A stretch of DNA of 44,006 nt from assembly GCA_041398825.1 (NCBI GenBank), contig JAWKTX010000025.1, forward strand, positions 1 to 44,006, read 5' to 3'. The translations under genes were made by a program, and so were the position numbers. The first letter of the stretch is position 1, and the number at the start of each line of letters is the position of its first letter. Below, piece by piece: positions 26,001 through 39,123 of this stretch. The notes beneath the pieces are model-generated. The model ran no database searches, was not told the origin of the DNA, and saw only the letters and a list, made by a program, of their open reading frames with translations. Source of the stretch: Planctomycetaceae bacterium. Lineage in GTDB: Bacteria; Planctomycetota; Planctomycetia; Planctomycetales; Planctomycetaceae.

Positions 26001-28899
26001 CCAGTAACCGTTGGGTCAGATCCCATTGTCGCGGATGATCGATGTGCGACTGCAGGCTTTGCGATTGCCATCGTTCCATTTCGAGCAGCTGATTCACAAC
26101 ATTCTGCGCCAGAATCAGGTCATGTCCGGCTTCCAGTGTTCTGTATGCCGGGGCGATTTCAAGGATCTGTTGGGGGATTTCTGATTCGGCGATGGGCCCT
26201 GTACGATGCTGGTTCAGCAGCGAAGTCGCAGCACGAACGGTGAGTCCGGCGTCGGCTGCATACTGAGAATCTGAATCTCTGCGCAGTTGCGTCAGTTGTC
26301 TGCGGGCCCGCAGTTGATCGATGCTGATCCGATGCTTCAGGTCGATCTCGAAAGCGAATCGTTCTGCCTGTTCCAGCAGCTGTTTTCCCTGTAAGGAATC
26401 CACAGCCTGAGTTGCCTGCATGACCAGACGATTTTCCTGTTCAGCAGCCCGGCCCGCCTGTTCGATGGGGACGTACAGACTGCCGGATCGCTGATCGAAA
26501 TCGCGCCACGTGTGTTGCTGTCGGTTGGGAATACCTCCGTCTGCTGTATCGATGCGCTGCTGCTGTTGAAGTTGCTCGAGAACATAGACGGCTGTGGCTT
26601 TCAGTTCTTCAATCTTGTCGTCCGATTCCATCGCGTAAGTCAGTCGGTCGCGCACAGATTCGGACCACTGCAGCAGTCGGGTCATGGGACTTTCGAGAGA
26701 TGTGGGCAAATCTGTTCTGTGAGTGTGAATCAGTCGTTCCAGGGCTCTCAACTGATTCAGGATAATGGTTTCGTGTCGCTGAAGTCGCTGCCAGGTTTGT
26801 GTGGGATGATGGACAATCATCTGCTGGTGACGGAGCATCGCATCGAGATCGCTGGCCAGTGAATTCAGAAAATTGAACGCCGCCAGGTACTGATACTGAT
26901 CGTGTAATTGCTTTGCGTCGTCGGCTGTTCGTTCGAATGTTCGTTTGAGTTCATCCAGAGCTTTGCTGTGTTGATCACCGTCGCTGCTGGACGGGATCGT
27001 CTGCACTAGCCATAAAATGGTGGAGGCGTGTTCCCTTTCTGTGCGAGCAACCAGTCGGCCGGCCAGATCCAGTTCATGCGCATCTGCGCCGGGGGCCATT
27101 TCACGTTCAACATCCTGGATCTGCTTCAGTAGTTTCGAAGCAAGTTCGCGTTGTTTGTGAGCAAGATCTGCCAATGCGGCCCGATCTGACTGCCGTTGGT
27201 TCGCAGGATTGCCCGGTTCACGAAGTCGATCAATCACTTCCAGTGCAGATGTTTTGTGCTGGTTGAGAGATACAGAGAAATCGGCCATGTGCTTCTGCAG
27301 GCTTAGCTTTCGCTCCATCATCGTATGACGCAGCGGGTCAAATTCCCGCGCTGCCACCACCAGACGCAGCGGAACCGATTCGCCGATGCTGCCTTTGCGA
27401 TCTGTTGCAACCAGTTTCGTCAGCACCTGGTCGCCCGTTTTCAGGCGATGATGTGCCAGGTCCCATTCCCATGCCGTGGTCAGTTGGCGACCTTCGGTCC
27501 CGCCGACAGACTGGTACTCCAGCGGCAACACCAACCATTCGTCGCCGTTAATGGAAACGTGCTGATGCAGACTGGCGACAGGCAAATCATCCTCCGCCAT
27601 TCCCTGCAGCGCGAGAATGTCATTTGGCGGTACAAGCAGCGTTGTCTCCTGCTGGTTGACAAATCCTGCTCGGGGGATCAGATCCGGTACAGGACGGATT
27701 TCGTGTCGGGGGGCAAATGTGTTTTCGAAACCCGTTTCCTCTGATACCAGCCTTACCTTATAGACAGCGGGTTCCTCAATCGTGACTGTGGCCTGCCATG
27801 TGTTTGCTTGTTTGTCCGCTGGCGTCAGCGCAACCGTTTGGATGTCGTCCGAATCTATCGGATCGATCACCAGTTCGGCGATCGAAACCTGCTGATCCAT
27901 GACCAGGGAAAGACTGGCTTGAGTGCCTTCAAGGGCAATCAGGTCGCCATGTGATTCCGCGAGTTGTCTGGGTGGCAGAAGGCTGTAGTCGGGATAATTC
28001 AGGGTCTTTTGAAATGTGACAACGTGGGGCCGCGGACGCGATTCCAGCCGAAACTTCTGAGTGATGGCATCGCCGGCAAGAATACGATATTCCACCGTTT
28101 CGTCCATCACATGAATATTGGCGGTGTACTCATCCTTATGATCGGAACCACCACCTCGGTGACGCATGATCTGGCGAGCTACGCCATCCGATGCTGTCGA
28201 AATCTCCAGCGTTACTTCATCGACGGTGCCACCACTGACGGCAACGACCACGGCAACGGTTTCATCTTCGGCCATCAGTTTTGACTGGGGTGTTGGTTCG
28301 AGGATTTCGACACGAATGCGTGATACGCGAGCGATGTTTGCTCCGGGAAGAATCGTGCGGACGGCGAGCCGCCGAAAGCGATCATCTGATGATGTCAGAA
28401 GGAGGGTTCCGGTGGCGACCAGAATTCCGGCTGCGATAAGCCAGCGGAAGACCAGTTGCACGGGCAGCAATGACGGGATCTTAAGACGACCCATTTGCGT
28501 CGCAACGCTGCCCTGCAGCAAACTGCGGAACAGGGGTGAATCGTGAACGGTGCCCGGGTTTTCCACGGCGAGTTCAACAGCGGATAACAGATTCTCTTTC
28601 AGTTGCGGCTCCGCCAGTTCCACCTGAGCGGCAATTTCTTCCCGATCAAGCGGCCGCATCAAACGGCGGACAGACGTCAGCCAGACGACGATCGCTGTGA
28701 GAGCATACACACCTGCCGTCAGCGCGTAGCGAAACGAATCTTCCAGCAGCCAGTACCAGTCAACAAATCCGGCGATCGTCAGACACGTAAGAAATGTCAC
28801 GAGTCCTGCGCAGATTCCGCGGGCAACAATCAGCCAGCGTCTTCGACGAGCAAACTGCCGAAGCTTTGCGGCCACAATCGGATCAAGATTGGTACTCAT
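23095..28899 (-). CDS. Very long DUF4175-like membrane protein with coiled-coil tail
   Basis: 1934 residues from ATG 28899. Two N-terminal hydrophobic segments lie at about 24-46 and 58-76, and a third at about 148-168, with a helical REEIAAQVELAEPQLKENLL segment between. This is the arrangement of DUF4175-type proteins. Residues about 180-510 are predicted beta-rich and extracytoplasmic (IRVEILEPTP, TLNYPDYSLLPPRQL). From about 520 to the end the protein is almost entirely Gln/Ala/Glu-rich and helical, typical of coiled coil, with low-complexity Q, A and S stretches near the C-terminus. DUF4175 has no established function; an envelope structural role is inferred. It follows waaA by about 190 bases and precedes tRNA-Leu, all on the minus strand. 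Confidence 0.8.
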   Translation of the reverse strand: MSTNLDPIVAAKLRQFARRRRWLIVARGICAGLVTFLTCLTIAGFVDWYWLLEDSFRYALTAGVYALTAIVVWLTSVRRLMRPLDREEIAAQVELAEPQLKENLLSAVELAVENPGTVHDSPLFRSLLQGSVATQMGRLKIPSLLPVQLVFRWLIAAGILVATGTLLLTSSDDRFRRLAVRTILPGANIARVSRIRVEILEPTPQSKLMAEDETVAVVVAVSGGTVDEVTLEISTASDGVARQIMRHRGGGSDHKDEYTANIHVMDETVEYRILAGDAITQKFRLESRPRPHVVTFQKTLNYPDYSLLPPRQLAESHGDLIALEGTQASLSLVMDQQVSIAELVIDPIDSDDIQTVALTPADKQANTWQATVTIEEPAVYKVRLVSEETGFENTFAPRHEIRPVPDLIPRAGFVNQQETTLLVPPNDILALQGMAEDDLPVASLHQHVSINGDEWLVLPLEYQSVGGTEGRQLTTAWEWDLAHHRLKTGDQVLTKLVATDRKGSIGESVPLRLVVAAREFDPLRHTMMERKLSLQKHMADFSVSLNQHKTSALEVIDRLREPGNPANQRQSDRAALADLAHKQRELASKLLKQIQDVEREMAPGADAHELDLAGRLVARTEREHASTILWLVQTIPSSSDGDQHSKALDELKRTFERTADDAKQLHDQYQYLAAFNFLNSLASDLDAMLRHQQMIVHHPTQTWQRLQRHETIILNQLRALERLIHTHRTDLPTSLESPMTRLLQWSESVRDRLTYAMESDDKIEELKATAVYVLEQLQQQQRIDTADGGIPNRQQHTWRDFDQRSGSLYVPIEQAGRAAEQENRLVMQATQAVDSLQGKQLLEQAERFAFEIDLKHRISIDQLRARRQLTQLRRDSDSQYAADAGLTVRAATSLLNQHRTGPIAESEIPQQILEIAPAYRTLEAGHDLILAQNVVNQLLEMERWQSQSLQSHIDHPRQWDLTQRLLETASQHLKEARVAGELVGPVDQLRWSAAARDAGRKIGERRWKRDHMISASHELEQIQTSLAEIVERLHPVMEDARATIAKYSPTISQMAEQTSAEVRRLEEQTIQVADQTEVATEDRQDATSSDADATLAQLQQEQQQINQQIQDLVDALIDDANRQDLLETEQRERARDADDSIALIQQPAIRMNQIMQDALQNPSSAERVNELAQASEQQELTAQALDLVARHFQQLNQGQDVADSRQQLRLSEQQTGIARKMAEQYDSVQQLEEQISQSPDQLIQELEAELQQNPAMQQALSEISRNAIQEARNALEYAANDDQNIQRTNERSDQAFQDRKRELATQLREVGQEASRLSTMLVAQAIQSAAMGQSAQAREHFTETQKLLNEAASKANSARDDTLLADLNQTAVEARDAIEKATESLKLAQQQTVKEQDSAIHKDDATRAAQQKDLESRRQRFLDQQKRTANDLARRADDAKRRSEQSVKNAENELRKAEQRIEQVQKSLEKKPDDANLKTQLVQAQNHRDTTQEEVNKAEDELSAARQKAQERHDHADAVASKKQPPLSAPNPAIQLADHYAAEALDDAERILNAASGIADATDFQKDLNPAASQLASAKQQQSEITEDVQAASDDVARAARHERRLNNQPAVQPLLETAAQIARVAQNESKNAEKQLDIASNEATANDQKAAMKQDATTLDATSKTQPSDDAGEFDPGKTDSESNAVATNPDDAHPVSPGRTNAQALLAQKELATAEQAFLQQSGHLDQILQPLLADAAETQQDQTEKLAQGAQPASQQSVGGGPADNSPQSSASQPVDSQAAEQSFTPDELARGQQLARTLDELDRLQASQQAAPGAATEASPTPASRVNAMTQEAQARQAELAAARNQMQQQAVAAMRNPAQQSADGFSEPPAGTDFDVTRVNRKENENWGKLRTNSAEDVIQSRTDQVSEEYRSRVETYFRVLAERARQSR

Positions 28900-29093
28900 G
28901 AGGCACGCGTCCAGCGTGGAGGGGTGGGGCAGGCGAGGGTATCGGCAGCGGAACCTGTCGATCAGTGTGTCCCACAGAATACGTGCCGATTCGGGGCTGT
29001 GGAAGCCGCTTTCAGCAGATCTGCAGAACAGAACGCTACGTCAGCATTGAAGTCCGTTTTCGGGCACGCCAATTCCTGGCGAATGGTGGCGGA

Positions 29094-30523
29094 CTAGGCG
29101 GCGATCTGGCCGTCAGACGGCTGGCGACTTGTATTGAGATCGTCAATCAGCGATCGCAGCAGCTCCACTGTCTGAAGTGTAGCGCCCTGTTGTGAGAGCA
29201 CCACATTCTGAGCTCGCTGCCCAAAGTTCTTACGCTGTTGGCGATCCTGAATCAGTGTGTGCAGCGTTGGCAAAAGCTGATCGGGTGAACTGAGCTGCAC
29301 ACAGGCATGGTTTGCCCGGAATAACGCAACGACGTCGCGGAAATTGGACGTGTTGGGTCCAAACAGTACCGCTGCGCCATACGCGGCGGGTTCGATCATG
29401 TTCTGACCACCCCGGTTACCAAAGCTTCCGCCGACGAAGGCGATGTCGGCCAGCCCCCAGCAGGCGCTGAGTTCACCAATGGTGTCCAGTAGAATGGCGG
29501 GCAGTTCGGCGCCGGATTCAGCGTGAGTTGTCGCAGGGCGGAGTCTGGATTCGGGATCCATCAAATGTGATCGGCGGATGAAAGGCACGTTGTGACGAAA
29601 AAATACCTGGGCAACATCTTCGAATCGTTCTTTGTGCCGTGGAACGCTGACAAATCGAAGATTCGGGAATTCCTTTCGAAGCTGCAGCCAGGCCTGCAGG
29701 CAAAGCTCTTCTTCAGGCTCCTGCGTGCTACCCGCGATAAAGATCAGTTGATTGGCCTGAAGGCCCAGTGCCTGCCGAAGCGCGGTCGTTTTGGGGTTTT
29801 CCCGGTCGGTGTCCACGCCATCGAATTTGATCGATCCCGTGACCCATAACGCATCTGTTCTTGCTCCAAGCGATTTCAGGCGATCGGCGTACTGCTGCGA
29901 TTGCGCGGCGATCAGCGAAATGCGAGCAAGTGTTGGCGCAATGAATGGACGAATACGCCGATAACCCCGCACGCTCCTGTCGCTCATACGGGCATTCACA
30001 ATGGCAACCGATATGGTTCGATCGTGGCACGCTCTGATCAGGTTTGGCCAGATTTCAAGCTCCATCAGGACCAGCATTCGCGGCCGAATACGATCAAGGG
30101 CTGAGTTCACGGCCCAGGAAAAGTCCAGTGGAAACCAGGTGACACGGCAGTCCGGAAATCGTCGGACTGCCAGATCGTAACCGGTGTCTGTGGAAGTGCT
30201 GATGACAACGTCGTAATTGGCGTTGGTTTGCTGTCGAAATGCGGTAACCACTTTCTCCAGCTGAACCACTTCACCCACGCTGACGGCATGAAACCACACC
30301 ACCGGTTTTTCCGCTGGTTGAGGATTCTGTTCGGCGTTTGGGCCGGATTGATGCGACGACTGGCAGCTCAAGGCTACAGCTTTGGCTGTGCCAAGAAACT
30401 TCTCACGAATGCCTCGGCGATACCTCCCGTGACGAAGCATCCGCCAGAGAATGAAGGGGCACAGCAAACACAGGATCGCTGCGTAGCCCAGGTTCAACAT
30501 CCATGTCGTTGGGCGAACCGTCA

Positions 30524-30527
<4 letters not shown>
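29094..30527 (-). CDS. waaA: 3-deoxy-D-manno-octulosonic acid (Kdo) transferase
   Basis: 477 residues from ATG 30527, which overlaps the secA stop as ATGA; an ATG three bases on is equivalent, and a longer frame to 30572 would lie inside secA. An N-terminal signal anchor (LNLGYAAILCLLCPFILWRM) tethers it to the inner membrane. GT30 hallmarks are visible: WFHAVSVGEV with the catalytic-base region near residue 80, MELEIWPNLI, GSIKFD, AGSTQEPEE, and the C-terminal FVGGSFGNRGGQNMIEPAAYG block. It transfers Kdo to lipid A precursors, supporting lipopolysaccharide synthesis in this organism. The number of Kdo residues added cannot be told from the sequence. Confidence 0.94.
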
Positions 30528-34051
<3,524 letters not shown>

Positions 34052-34779
34052 GATGGCTCAGCAGTTCTGAAGATATCAATCCGTAAACGTCAGGACGGTG
34101 TGTCTCGCCGCCGACCACACCAGACTTTCGGCGTGAATTACCGAACATCGTTTGGCGGCCTTGTGTTATCTGGTGACCGAGCCTTTCGGCTACCGGAAAC
34201 CATTGCAACTCGTCGCGACAACAGATTCATGTGCTGCCACATCGGCAGGCATTGGATTCCGGTGTCAACAGACGCGTTTTTCGTCGTAAGTCAATGTGGC
34301 GCAAGTGTATTTGAAATTCGCAACACCGGTCAATCCCGCCCGAACCTCCGCATTACCCCCGTTTGAAGCGGGAATCCGACGGTCGAGCGTCGCCTTCAGC
34401 GGTCTGGAAGCAACCACTATGCCGAAACAGAATGGTTTCCGGCTATCGCGACCCTTCCGGGGTTGGATGTGGGCAGGATCGTCTCTCTCCGAATCTGGCT
34501 GCAGCAATTTTTGCAGCCGCTTGCTCCTTCGGACGACCGGGCGATAGGACACAGAGTTCAGGGCCGGCCCGTTCAGGAACCGTACCTTTCAATCACCCGC
34601 TTGACAGCCCAGTTCAGGAATTACACACTGGCTGTGAGGTGACGCGCCCGTCGAAAGGACTGGTTGAACGCTGCCGTCACCAGGTTGCTCAGCCCGGAAT
34701 CCTGAGATGGCCGTGGGTGGGCTGCTTGCTGATTCCAGGTCCGTCCGGCGAAGTTTTTTGAGATTTGCTTCAGGGGCTC
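34052..34779. other. Divergent intergenic region between secA and the HTTM gene
   Basis: About 730 bases between two divergently transcribed genes. The open frames here are short, have no recognisable product and look non-coding. The promoters of both flanking genes are expected here, but I cannot place them with confidence. Confidence 0.5.
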
Positions 34780-36207
34780 ATGCTTCAGCGACCCACAAGT
34801 ATCCTTCGGGACATGTTTGGAATTGATGCCCGGTGCCTTGGCGTCTTCCGAATCGTAATCGCATCGATCCTTCTTGCAGATCTGGCCTTAAGATCGCGTT
34901 TCATCGTCGAAAATTACACGGACGACGGATTTCTTCCACGCGACCTTGTCGTTGCACCGGACTGCTACATGTCCCTGCAGATGCTGAACGGTTCCTACGC
35001 CTTTCAGGTCGGGCACTTTGTCCTTGCGGCATTGAGCGGTTTGATGCTTCTGGTCGGCTACCGCACGCGAACGGCAACCGCCCTCTGTTGGCTGCTGACC
35101 ATTTCATTGCACGCAAGAAACACGTTTCTGCTGGATGCCGGTGACGATCTTCTTCGGTCGATGTTGTTCTGGAGCCTGTTTCTGCCACTGGGATTGCGAT
35201 ATTCGATCGATGGACGCCACGTCGATGGGCGTCGCGATGTGATCCCGGATCAGCGTATTATCCTCTCCGCATCTTCCGCAGCATTGCTGCTGCAGTTTGC
35301 CTGCGTCTACTTCTTTGCGGGCTGGTTTAAGACCGATCCGGAATGGACCGCGGGAACGGCCATCGAACGGGCACTCGGTCAAACGCAATGGATTCGTCCG
35401 GCGGGGCAATGGCTTGGACAGTATCCGACCCTCCTGCGCTACATGACACCGGCGGTGGTGTGGTTTGAGATCATCGCGCCTCTGTGCCTGTTCATTCCGT
35501 GGCGGACAAGGACGATCCGCATGTTTGTGATTCCGGCGTTCTGGATGTTTCAGTTTGGGCTGGGAATGACAATCTGGCTCCATATCTTTCCGCTGATCAC
35601 AGCGGCTGCAACCATCCCGTTCCTGTCATCATTGATCTGGCCGGAGGAGTCTGAGAAGAACACGAAAGCGGAGACCGTGACCACCGCAGCGGGATCAAAA
35701 CACACCATGCGCAGACGGATCGTCTGGAATTCAGCACTTGCTGTCCTGGCAGCAACGACGATCGTCATTCAGGCTGCAAATTTCGGTAAGAACTTCCTGC
35801 CGACAGAAGAGCGGATTGTGTCACTCATCGGCTGGAACGCGATTTGGTCGATGTATACCACCACTCCGAAGTACTCCTATCAGTTTTCTTCCGAGGCGAC
35901 TCTGGCGAATGGTGAGACGATCGATCTGATCAATTCTGAAGTGACAACCACCGATCGCATGCGAGTCCAGCAGCTGCACTCCTCTTATCGGTTTCGGTAC
36001 TTTCTGGAGACAGCATCGAGTGCCTGTCCAGGTTTTCCGTCCCGCTATCTGGCACACCTTGTGTATCGCTGGAATCAAACGCAAACGGAAGACCGCTTTG
36101 TCGTTAATGCCCGAATCATTGGCACCGCAAAGGCGATCGGTGAGCCTGGTCCGGGAGAATCAACCGTTCTGCTGGAGATGGGGGTCGGTCCCGCAGAATC
36201 TGAATAG
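34780..36207 (+). CDS. HTTM-domain multipass membrane protein
   Basis: 475 residues from ATG 34780; an in-frame TTG 15 bases upstream is the alternative. The first 300 residues hold about seven hydrophobic segments, with the HTTM (vitamin K-dependent carboxylase-like) pattern: an opening CLGVFRIVIASILL, a LLTISLHARNTFLLDAGDDL segment, FACVYFFAGWFKTDPEW, and a second half with TPAVVWFEIIAPL. The C-terminal 150 residues are soluble. HTTM proteins share a fold with gamma-glutamyl carboxylase, but bacterial members have no assigned reaction. It is transcribed away from secA, and its stop is 235 bases before recO. Function unknown. Confidence 0.82.
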   Translation: MLQRPTSILRDMFGIDARCLGVFRIVIASILLADLALRSRFIVENYTDDGFLPRDLVVAPDCYMSLQMLNGSYAFQVGHFVLAALSGLMLLVGYRTRTATALCWLLTISLHARNTFLLDAGDDLLRSMLFWSLFLPLGLRYSIDGRHVDGRRDVIPDQRIILSASSAALLLQFACVYFFAGWFKTDPEWTAGTAIERALGQTQWIRPAGQWLGQYPTLLRYMTPAVVWFEIIAPLCLFIPWRTRTIRMFVIPAFWMFQFGLGMTIWLHIFPLITAAATIPFLSSLIWPEESEKNTKAETVTTAAGSKHTMRRRIVWNSALAVLAATTIVIQAANFGKNFLPTEERIVSLIGWNAIWSMYTTTPKYSYQFSSEATLANGETIDLINSEVTTTDRMRVQQLHSSYRFRYFLETASSACPGFPSRYLAHLVYRWNQTQTEDRFVVNARIIGTAKAIGEPGPGESTVLLEMGVGPAESE

Positions 36208-36352
36208 CTCACGTGCCCGTCCATTTTTCTGGCGAAGCGGTGGATGACCTTTGCCATTGCTGCACACACGCAGGAGTGAACGAGGCATTCCGGGAAATCC
36301 CATGCCTTCGGGCGGTATGGGGTTGCTGTTGTCGACTCAGGAGGCGAACATC

Positions 36353-36387
36353 CCGCGCGGCGGGAGGCGAACGTTCCCGCCGCGCGG
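36353..36387. repeat. Large perfect GC palindrome upstream of recO
   Basis: A 13-bp perfect stem (CCGCGCGGCGGGA with TCCCGCCGCGCGG) flanks a 9-nt loop, between the HTTM gene and recO. It has no T-tract. A short direct repeat (AGGCGAACAT / AGGCGAACGT) overlaps it. It may be a dispersed chromosomal palindrome (REP-like), or a stem that protects the upstream mRNA end. Confidence 0.7.
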
Positions 36388-36442
36388 AGGATCAGCAACG
36401 CGAATAAGCAATGGTTGGGCAGTAACGGATTCGAGCGGAACG

Positions 36443-37204
36443 ATGTCGTCAGAAAAAGGCGAGGCGGTAGTCCTGCGGCAGGTGGATTTCAGCGAATCCA
36501 GCCGGGTGGTCACATTCTTCAGCAGAGAATACGGAAAATTCGCCGCTCTGGCCAAAGGCGCCAAGCGTTTGAAAGGTCCATTCGATGCTGCTCTTGACCT
36601 GCTTTCGCGATGTCGCGTAGTCTTCATAAGGAAGTCTTCCGGCGCTTTAAGTTTGCTCACCGAAGCTCGTTTAATCACTCGATTCAGGCCCTCAACGCCC
36701 GATTTGTCGCGTGTTTATGGCGGGTATTACGTGGCCGAACTGATTGCCGGGATGACTGAAGATTTCGACCCGGCTCCTTCATTGTACGACCTTCTGGTTG
36801 ATACCCTGGAGAAGCTGGCAGGGAAGGACAACAACCCTTCATTGATTCTGGTTCACTTCGAAATCGCGCTTCTGCGCGAGATCGGATTGTTACCCAACCT
36901 GTTTGATTGCTCCGTTTGCGGAGAAGTTGTGCCTGTCGATCAGAATGTTCGTTCGGGATACGCTCACTGGGTTTCTCAGGGCGGGCTTCTGTGCGGAAAC
37001 TGTCGTCGTGAAGAATATGCAGGCACCTCTGTTTCTGCTGGTTCGATTGCTTTTTTGCGTACGATTTCAGAAGCGGATGTTGATCCGCAGGATATGCCCC
37101 CACCAACATCAGCACAGCTGGCTGAATGCCATCGATTTGCCGTGTCAGCAATCACGCAGAACCTTGGCCGTAAGCCCTCCACGCTTCGCTACATAAAAAT
37201 CTGA
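36443..37204 (+). CDS. recO: DNA repair protein RecO
   Basis: 253 residues from ATG 36443. The frame is open 64 codons further upstream, but that part passes through the palindrome at 36353-36387 and has no RecO features. The N-terminal OB fold is visible: GEAVVLRQVDFSESSRVVTF, then FAALAKGAKR, as in other RecO proteins. The C-terminal helical part holds a zinc-ribbon pair, CSVCG and CGNC. RecO anneals single strands and loads RecA with RecR during recombinational repair. The next gene starts about a dozen bases downstream on the same strand, so they probably share a transcript. No obvious Shine-Dalgarno. Confidence 0.92.
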   Translation: MSSEKGEAVVLRQVDFSESSRVVTFFSREYGKFAALAKGAKRLKGPFDAALDLLSRCRVVFIRKSSGALSLLTEARLITRFRPSTPDLSRVYGGYYVAELIAGMTEDFDPAPSLYDLLVDTLEKLAGKDNNPSLILVHFEIALLREIGLLPNLFDCSVCGEVVPVDQNVRSGYAHWVSQGGLLCGNCRREEYAGTSVSAGSIAFLRTISEADVDPQDMPPPTSAQLAECHRFAVSAITQNLGRKPSTLRYIKI

Positions 37205-37216
37205 CAGTTGAAAAAC

Positions 37217-38569
37217 ATGTCACAACTCAGGACGAGAAACTGCCGAACGGATTCGGCTGATCAGGGTTCGGCAAGCGAGCATGAATGGCACACCGTTGCC
37301 ATTTGGCGAGGCGAGCGGAATTGGTCAGTCGTGCTCATCCTGTCGTGCGCGGCAATGCTGTTTTCCGGATGTCAGGCGTTCTCTAATTCGTCTCTCAGCG
37401 CTCTCTCCAGTACCAAAGGAATTCGGGGGCCACTGGAGCGAAGTCTGAGTGCAGAAACGCCGCTCGAAGCAGGACAACGATATTCTGAAGAAGCGCAGCG
37501 TCTGGTGGAAACGGCCCAGACACGATTCGATGCCAAAGACTACGAAGCTGCTGAGAAGATCTACAAGAAGGTTGCGAAGAAATACAAAGAATCTTCTGTA
37601 GGCGAGCAGGCCCAATTCGGGCTTGCTGAAACATACTACGCCAATGGCGAACTCGCCAAAGCGCAGGACGCTTACGATCAGCTGTTTGTCGATTATCCCT
37701 CTACGCGTTACGTCGAACCTGCCAGTCGTCGGTTGTTTGCGATTGCTCGCCGCTGGATGGAAATCAGCGATCCCGTGGCAAAATCGGAGATTCGGCAGGT
37801 CAGCAGCGAAACCGCTGTGCCCGATTCATCAAAACCTGTCGCACCCTCGAATGCCCCCAGTCTGAAATATCGTATTCTGCCAAACTTCACGGACAGTTCT
37901 CGCCCGATGTTCGACACACAGGGGCGAGCATTGCAGGCCCTGAAAGCGATCTGGATGAATGATCCCACCGGACCACTGGCCGATGACGCGCTGATGCTGA
38001 CGGCGACTTATCATCAGCGACGAAAGAACTATGTCGAAGCGGACCGCTACTACAAGATCCTGCGAGAGGAATATCCCGACAGTCCGCACTTCGAAAAGGC
38101 TTACCTTCTGGGATCCCACGTGAAGCTGATGTCCTATCAGGGCAGCTATTACGAGGGTGGAGATCTTGAGGCTGCCGCCAAACTCAAGGAACAATCGCTG
38201 CATTTGTTTCCGGCATCAGAGCAACGCGGGGCGGTCAGAGAAGACCTTCAGAAGATCTATTTACTGCAGGCTCAGCGTGCGTGGGACAAAGTGCAGTATG
38301 CTCAGCGTAAAGGAAGACCGCGGGCCGTTGCCATCGGGTGTATTCAGTTGATTGCGGATTTTCCGGATACGAAGTTTGCCGCTGAAGCCAGAAACCTGCT
38401 GGGAACAATCGACCCTGCCACTCTGGATGGCCTGCCGGAAATCGAAGAGTATCTGAAAACGATCCCGAACACTCGCGATCCTCGTAACGGTCAGGGCTCC
38501 GGGCCTCCCACCCGATCTGTGAGTGACAGTCGTGCTGAAGAACCTGCTGGCGGCCGTGTACGGTTATAA
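37217..38569 (+). CDS. BamD/YfiO-like TPR outer-membrane lipoprotein
   Basis: 450 residues from ATG 37217 (TTG 37208 also possible). A long polar N-terminus precedes a lipoprotein signal, VVLILSCAAMLFSGC, cysteine near residue 51, so the true start may lie nearer the signal. TPR-type repeats follow: residues about 80-180 with AQTRFDAKDYEAAEKIYKKV and GLAETYYANGELAKAQDAYD, and another set at about 250-320 with RRKNYVEADRYYKILREEYP. BamD supports insertion of beta-barrel proteins by the BAM complex, and its usual length is about 245, so this is a larger relative. LptE-like protein is encoded next, which supports an outer-membrane assembly context. The exact role is inferred. Confidence 0.75.
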   Translation: MSQLRTRNCRTDSADQGSASEHEWHTVAIWRGERNWSVVLILSCAAMLFSGCQAFSNSSLSALSSTKGIRGPLERSLSAETPLEAGQRYSEEAQRLVETAQTRFDAKDYEAAEKIYKKVAKKYKESSVGEQAQFGLAETYYANGELAKAQDAYDQLFVDYPSTRYVEPASRRLFAIARRWMEISDPVAKSEIRQVSSETAVPDSSKPVAPSNAPSLKYRILPNFTDSSRPMFDTQGRALQALKAIWMNDPTGPLADDALMLTATYHQRRKNYVEADRYYKILREEYPDSPHFEKAYLLGSHVKLMSYQGSYYEGGDLEAAAKLKEQSLHLFPASEQRGAVREDLQKIYLLQAQRAWDKVQYAQRKGRPRAVAIGCIQLIADFPDTKFAAEARNLLGTIDPATLDGLPEIEEYLKTIPNTRDPRNGQGSGPPTRSVSDSRAEEPAGGRVRL

Positions 38570-38604
38570 ACAATTCAAGGGATTCGTCTCCGCAGAATGA
38601 CGTA

Positions 38605-39123
38605 ATGAATCATCGAGCTTCGCTTCTTTCAACGGCCCTGCTGCTGACCGCTGTCTCCGGTTGCGGATATATGCTGGGCAGTCCCGTTGTCGAAGGCGTT
38701 CGAACGGTTCATGTACCAGTCTTCCAGTCGGAAACATTCCGTCGTAACCTGGACTATCTGCTGACCGAAGCCGTTCAGAACGAAATTAAATCGCGAACGC
38801 CGTATCGCCTTACCGACGAATTCTCGGCGGACACGATTCTGAAAGGACGAATCGTTGAGTACCGAAAATCAGTACTCAGCGAGAACCGGTTTGACGACCC
38901 ACGGGAACTGCAGTTGCTGGTTGGCGCGGAAATCACGTGGCTGGACCGGCGCAGCGGAAAAATCCTTCAGCAACATGTTTTTCCGATCGGACCCGACCTT
39001 TCCCAGCAGGCTTCTCAGGTTTCGTTCGCGCCTGAGGCCGGACACTCCCTGGCGACAGCTCAGCAGGATGCTGCAGGCCGACTCGCCAGTCAGATCGTTG
39101 ATCTGATGGAAGCTCCCTGGTAA
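38605..39123 (+). CDS. lptE: LptE-like LPS-assembly lipoprotein
   Basis: 172 residues from ATG 38605. Residues 1-20 are a lipoprotein signal ending in VSGC, cysteine at about 20, followed by GYMLGSPVVEGVRTVHVPVF. That VRTVHVPVFQSETFRRNLDY start and the LTEAVQNEIKSRTPYRL helix are the usual LptE pattern. It ends in helix QQDAAGRLASQIVDLME. LptE plugs the LptD barrel that puts lipopolysaccharide on the cell surface. This fits with waaA in the same window. LptD is not in the window. The gene follows the BamD-like gene by 35 bases. Confidence 0.85.
   Translation: MNHRASLLSTALLLTAVSGCGYMLGSPVVEGVRTVHVPVFQSETFRRNLDYLLTEAVQNEIKSRTPYRLTDEFSADTILKGRIVEYRKSVLSENRFDDPRELQLLVGAEITWLDRRSGKILQQHVFPIGPDLSQQASQVSFAPEAGHSLATAQQDAAGRLASQIVDLMEAPW

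Noticed and set aside
34601..34629. A TTGACA box followed by a weak -10-like sequence upstream of the HTTM gene
   Set aside because: The -10 matches only three of six positions at 17-bp spacing, and planctomycete promoters are poorly defined, so I do not call it.
36353..36387. The GC palindrome as a Rho-independent terminator
   Set aside because: No T-tract follows on either strand.
36251..36442. An N-terminal extension of recO by 64 codons
   Set aside because: The extension runs through the GC palindrome and contains no RecO features; ATG 36443 starts exactly where RecO homology should begin.
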